Assembly: GCF_000278725.1 (NCBI RefSeq)
Contig: NZ_ALCA01000116.1
Location: 1-5,990 of the forward strand
DNA length: 5,990 nucleotides
Origin: Actinomyces sp. ICM47
GTDB lineage: Bacteria; Actinomycetota; Actinomycetes; Actinomycetales; Actinomycetaceae
Direction of reading: 5' to 3'
In this document: piece after piece, positions 4,701-5,990 of the stretch
Position numbering within the stretch: position 1 is the first letter of the stretch
How the letters are laid out: the number at the start of each line of letters is the position of its first letter
Notes under the pieces: generated by a model
Database searches by the model: none
Seen by the model: only the letters and a program-made list of their open reading frames with translations
What the model was told of the DNA's origin: nothing
Position numbers and translations under genes: made by a program

Positions 4701-5990
4701 TTACTCGCGTCCCTCGCGCACGCTGGCGAGGATGCGGCGGCGCAGGGGCACAGTCGCCTCGGAGGCAGCGACGATGAGCAGGACGCCCACAATCGCCGAG
4801 GCGAGCGCAATGAGGACCCCCTTGGCTCCGTCAGCCGCGAGCAGCGGCGACAGGAACAACATGCCGAGCAGCATCGAGCCGACGATCATGACGAACGCGG
4901 GGATCGCGACCTCGAGTCGGCGGCTGCGGTCCATGAAGCCGTTCGGGGAGCCCATGTAGGACAGGGCCCGCACCTGGTCGGCGGAGTCGAGGACGCGGAT
5001 CGACTGGTTGACTGCGGTCGACACGGCACCCAGGGCGAGGGTGATCGCGAAGGTGAGCATCATGCCCCTGTTGATGTCGCCCATGACGATGCGCCCGACC
5101 TCGTCCATGCCATCCCCGCTCATCGAAATCGCGCTTGTGGCCGGATACATGATGCCGACGAGGAACCCCACGAGGGCAACCGCCCCGAAGGAGCGCCACA
5201 CGGCGCGCGGATCGTCGGCCATGCGACGCCCCGCCACCATCATCTGGGGGGTGCGCGCCATGGAGGCCATGAGTCGGCCCATGAGGCTGATCGACCACAC
5301 GCCGACCAGGTTGATGATGAGGAAGATCGCGCCCATGAAGCCCATGAACACGGCCATGCCGATGGCGGTGCCGAGGTTCATCGCGAGGGCACCGACGGTC
5401 AGCCACACGACGAGGAGGACCAGGCCAATGATCGGCCCAACCGCGCTGACCCGGTCGGCACGGTCGCGCCGTGCGACGCCCAGGGGCGTGATGGCAACCT
5501 TACGCATGGCCAGCCATGAGGACAGGGAAGCCAAGAGGATCATGGCGAGGCCCTCGGCGAGGAGGGCGATGACTCCCACCCACATCTCGCCTACCCCCAT
5601 CGGGCGGCCCTGGAAGGACAGGGCACCCCACGCGGGCAGCGTGACCGCGTAGAGGATCGAACCGACAACGACGCCGACGACCGCGAACACGCAGGTCTCG
5701 AGGATGCAGGCGAGCTTCGTCGCCCCAGGTGCCAGGCCCATGAGCCTCAGGACCGCCAGGTCGCGCTCGCGCCTGCTCATGCCCAGGCGCGCGGCCGCAG
5801 CCCCCATCGAAATGATGGGGACGATGAGCAGGGTCGCCGCGAAGTACGCGAGCATCACGTAGAGGGGTCCCATCCCATCCAGGGTCGAAGGATCGTCGCC
5901 CGTGCCGGAGGCCGCAGCCTCGGCCGCCCGCGCCCCGAAAGCCATGACGCCGCCCGTCACTGCGAGCAGGAACGCGTGCGGCAGGGCGAA
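4701..5990 (-). CDS. FtsX-type ABC transporter permease, 5' end outside the window
   Basis: This is the membrane subunit of an ABC transporter with two FtsX domains; 429 residues are visible. The reading frame is open to the window edge (FALPHAFLLAVTGGVMAFGARA is a membrane segment), so the GTG at 5960 is internal and the true start lies beyond 5990. Counting from the edge, about ten segments are visible near 1-22, 43-67, 95-118, 136-162, 183-206, 208-234, 266-287, 309-329, 361-383 and 389-411. The stretch MSRRERDLAVLRLMGLAPGA (about 71-90) is the FtsX-domain segment that typically contacts the ATPase; SADQVRALSYMGSPNGFMDR (about 336-355) is its counterpart in the second half. The extracellular loops are short, unlike MacB or BceB types with a large outer domain. 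The partner ATPase is not in the window and is probably just upstream. Substrate is unknown; export of a lipid or peptide would be typical. Confidence 0.93.
   Translation of the reverse strand, partial: FALPHAFLLAVTGGVMAFGARAAEAAASGTGDDPSTLDGMGPLYVMLAYFAATLLIVPIISMGAAAARLGMSRRERDLAVLRLMGLAPGATKLACILETCVFAVVGVVVGSILYAVTLPAWGALSFQGRPMGVGEMWVGVIALLAEGLAMILLASLSSWLAMRKVAITPLGVARRDRADRVSAVGPIIGLVLLVVWLTVGALAMNLGTAIGMAVFMGFMGAIFLIINLVGVWSISLMGRLMASMARTPQMMVAGRRMADDPRAVWRSFGAVALVGFLVGIMYPATSAISMSGDGMDEVGRIVMGDINRGMMLTFAITLALGAVSTAVNQSIRVLDSADQVRALSYMGSPNGFMDRSRRLEVAIPAFVMIVGSMLLGMLFLSPLLAADGAKGVLIALASAIVGVLLIVAASEATVPLRRRILASVREGRE

Noticed and set aside
4668..5519. Plus-strand 283-codon open frame opposite the FtsX permease
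   Set aside because: Its His/Asp/Arg/Glu-rich translation is a typical antisense shadow of a membrane protein gene. The minus-strand frame shows clear FtsX segments.
1..5990. Mobile element, tRNA or rRNA genes
   Set aside because: I found no transposase or integrase motif, no terminal inverted repeats with target duplications, and no tRNA- or rRNA-like sequence.

Overview
The window looks like chromosomal DNA of a high-GC actinobacterium, probably an Actinomyces/Schaalia-type organism. That placement is inferred from the GC-rich conserved genes and from small membrane proteins with Pro/Tyr/Gly/Gln-rich N-termini, a style common in that group; no marker gene confirms it. Every gene I can support is on the minus strand, so transcription runs from high to low coordinates.

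Layout, in order of transcription. (1) 5990-4701: the 3' part of an FtsX-type ABC-transporter permease, with its 5' end outside the window, followed by a strong 16-bp-stem hairpin (4635-4674) that probably ends its transcript. (2) A gap of about 225 bp with no convincing gene. (3) 4408-3908: a small three-segment membrane protein. (4) 3771-2908: a Cof-type HAD-IIB phosphatase with all four catalytic motifs intact. (5) A 169-bp gap holding a candidate promoter (TTGCGC-17-TAATCT) whose predicted start site falls inside a perfect AT-rich palindrome. (6) 2738-83: five small membrane-protein genes in a row (165, 171, 186, 141 and 126 aa), separated by 22-128 bp and mostly with good Shine-Dalgarno sites, probably one operon. 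(7) 1-82: a 15-bp tandem repeat beyond the last gene.

The notable content is the membrane-protein family. Genes at 2738, 2112 and 1574 clearly share an architecture: a low-complexity Pro/Tyr/Gly/Gln tail, a first membrane segment, an acidic or polar loop, a second segment with P-[VL]-N-[LM]-x-G, a basic loop, and a third segment opening with WLG-[IL]-x-LN-x-SP. The gene at 929 is a divergent copy. The genes at 463 and 4408 form a second subgroup with a PGDHxDxGD loop. The array looks like the product of repeated duplication and divergence, contains internal tandem DNA repeats that could vary in length, and has patches of much lower GC than the flanking HAD and FtsX genes. Its function is unknown. 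The layout resembles actinobacterial DUF4190-like small membrane proteins, but I cannot assign a family from sequence reading alone. Nothing visible links the HAD enzyme or the FtsX permease functionally to the array beyond adjacency and shared strand.
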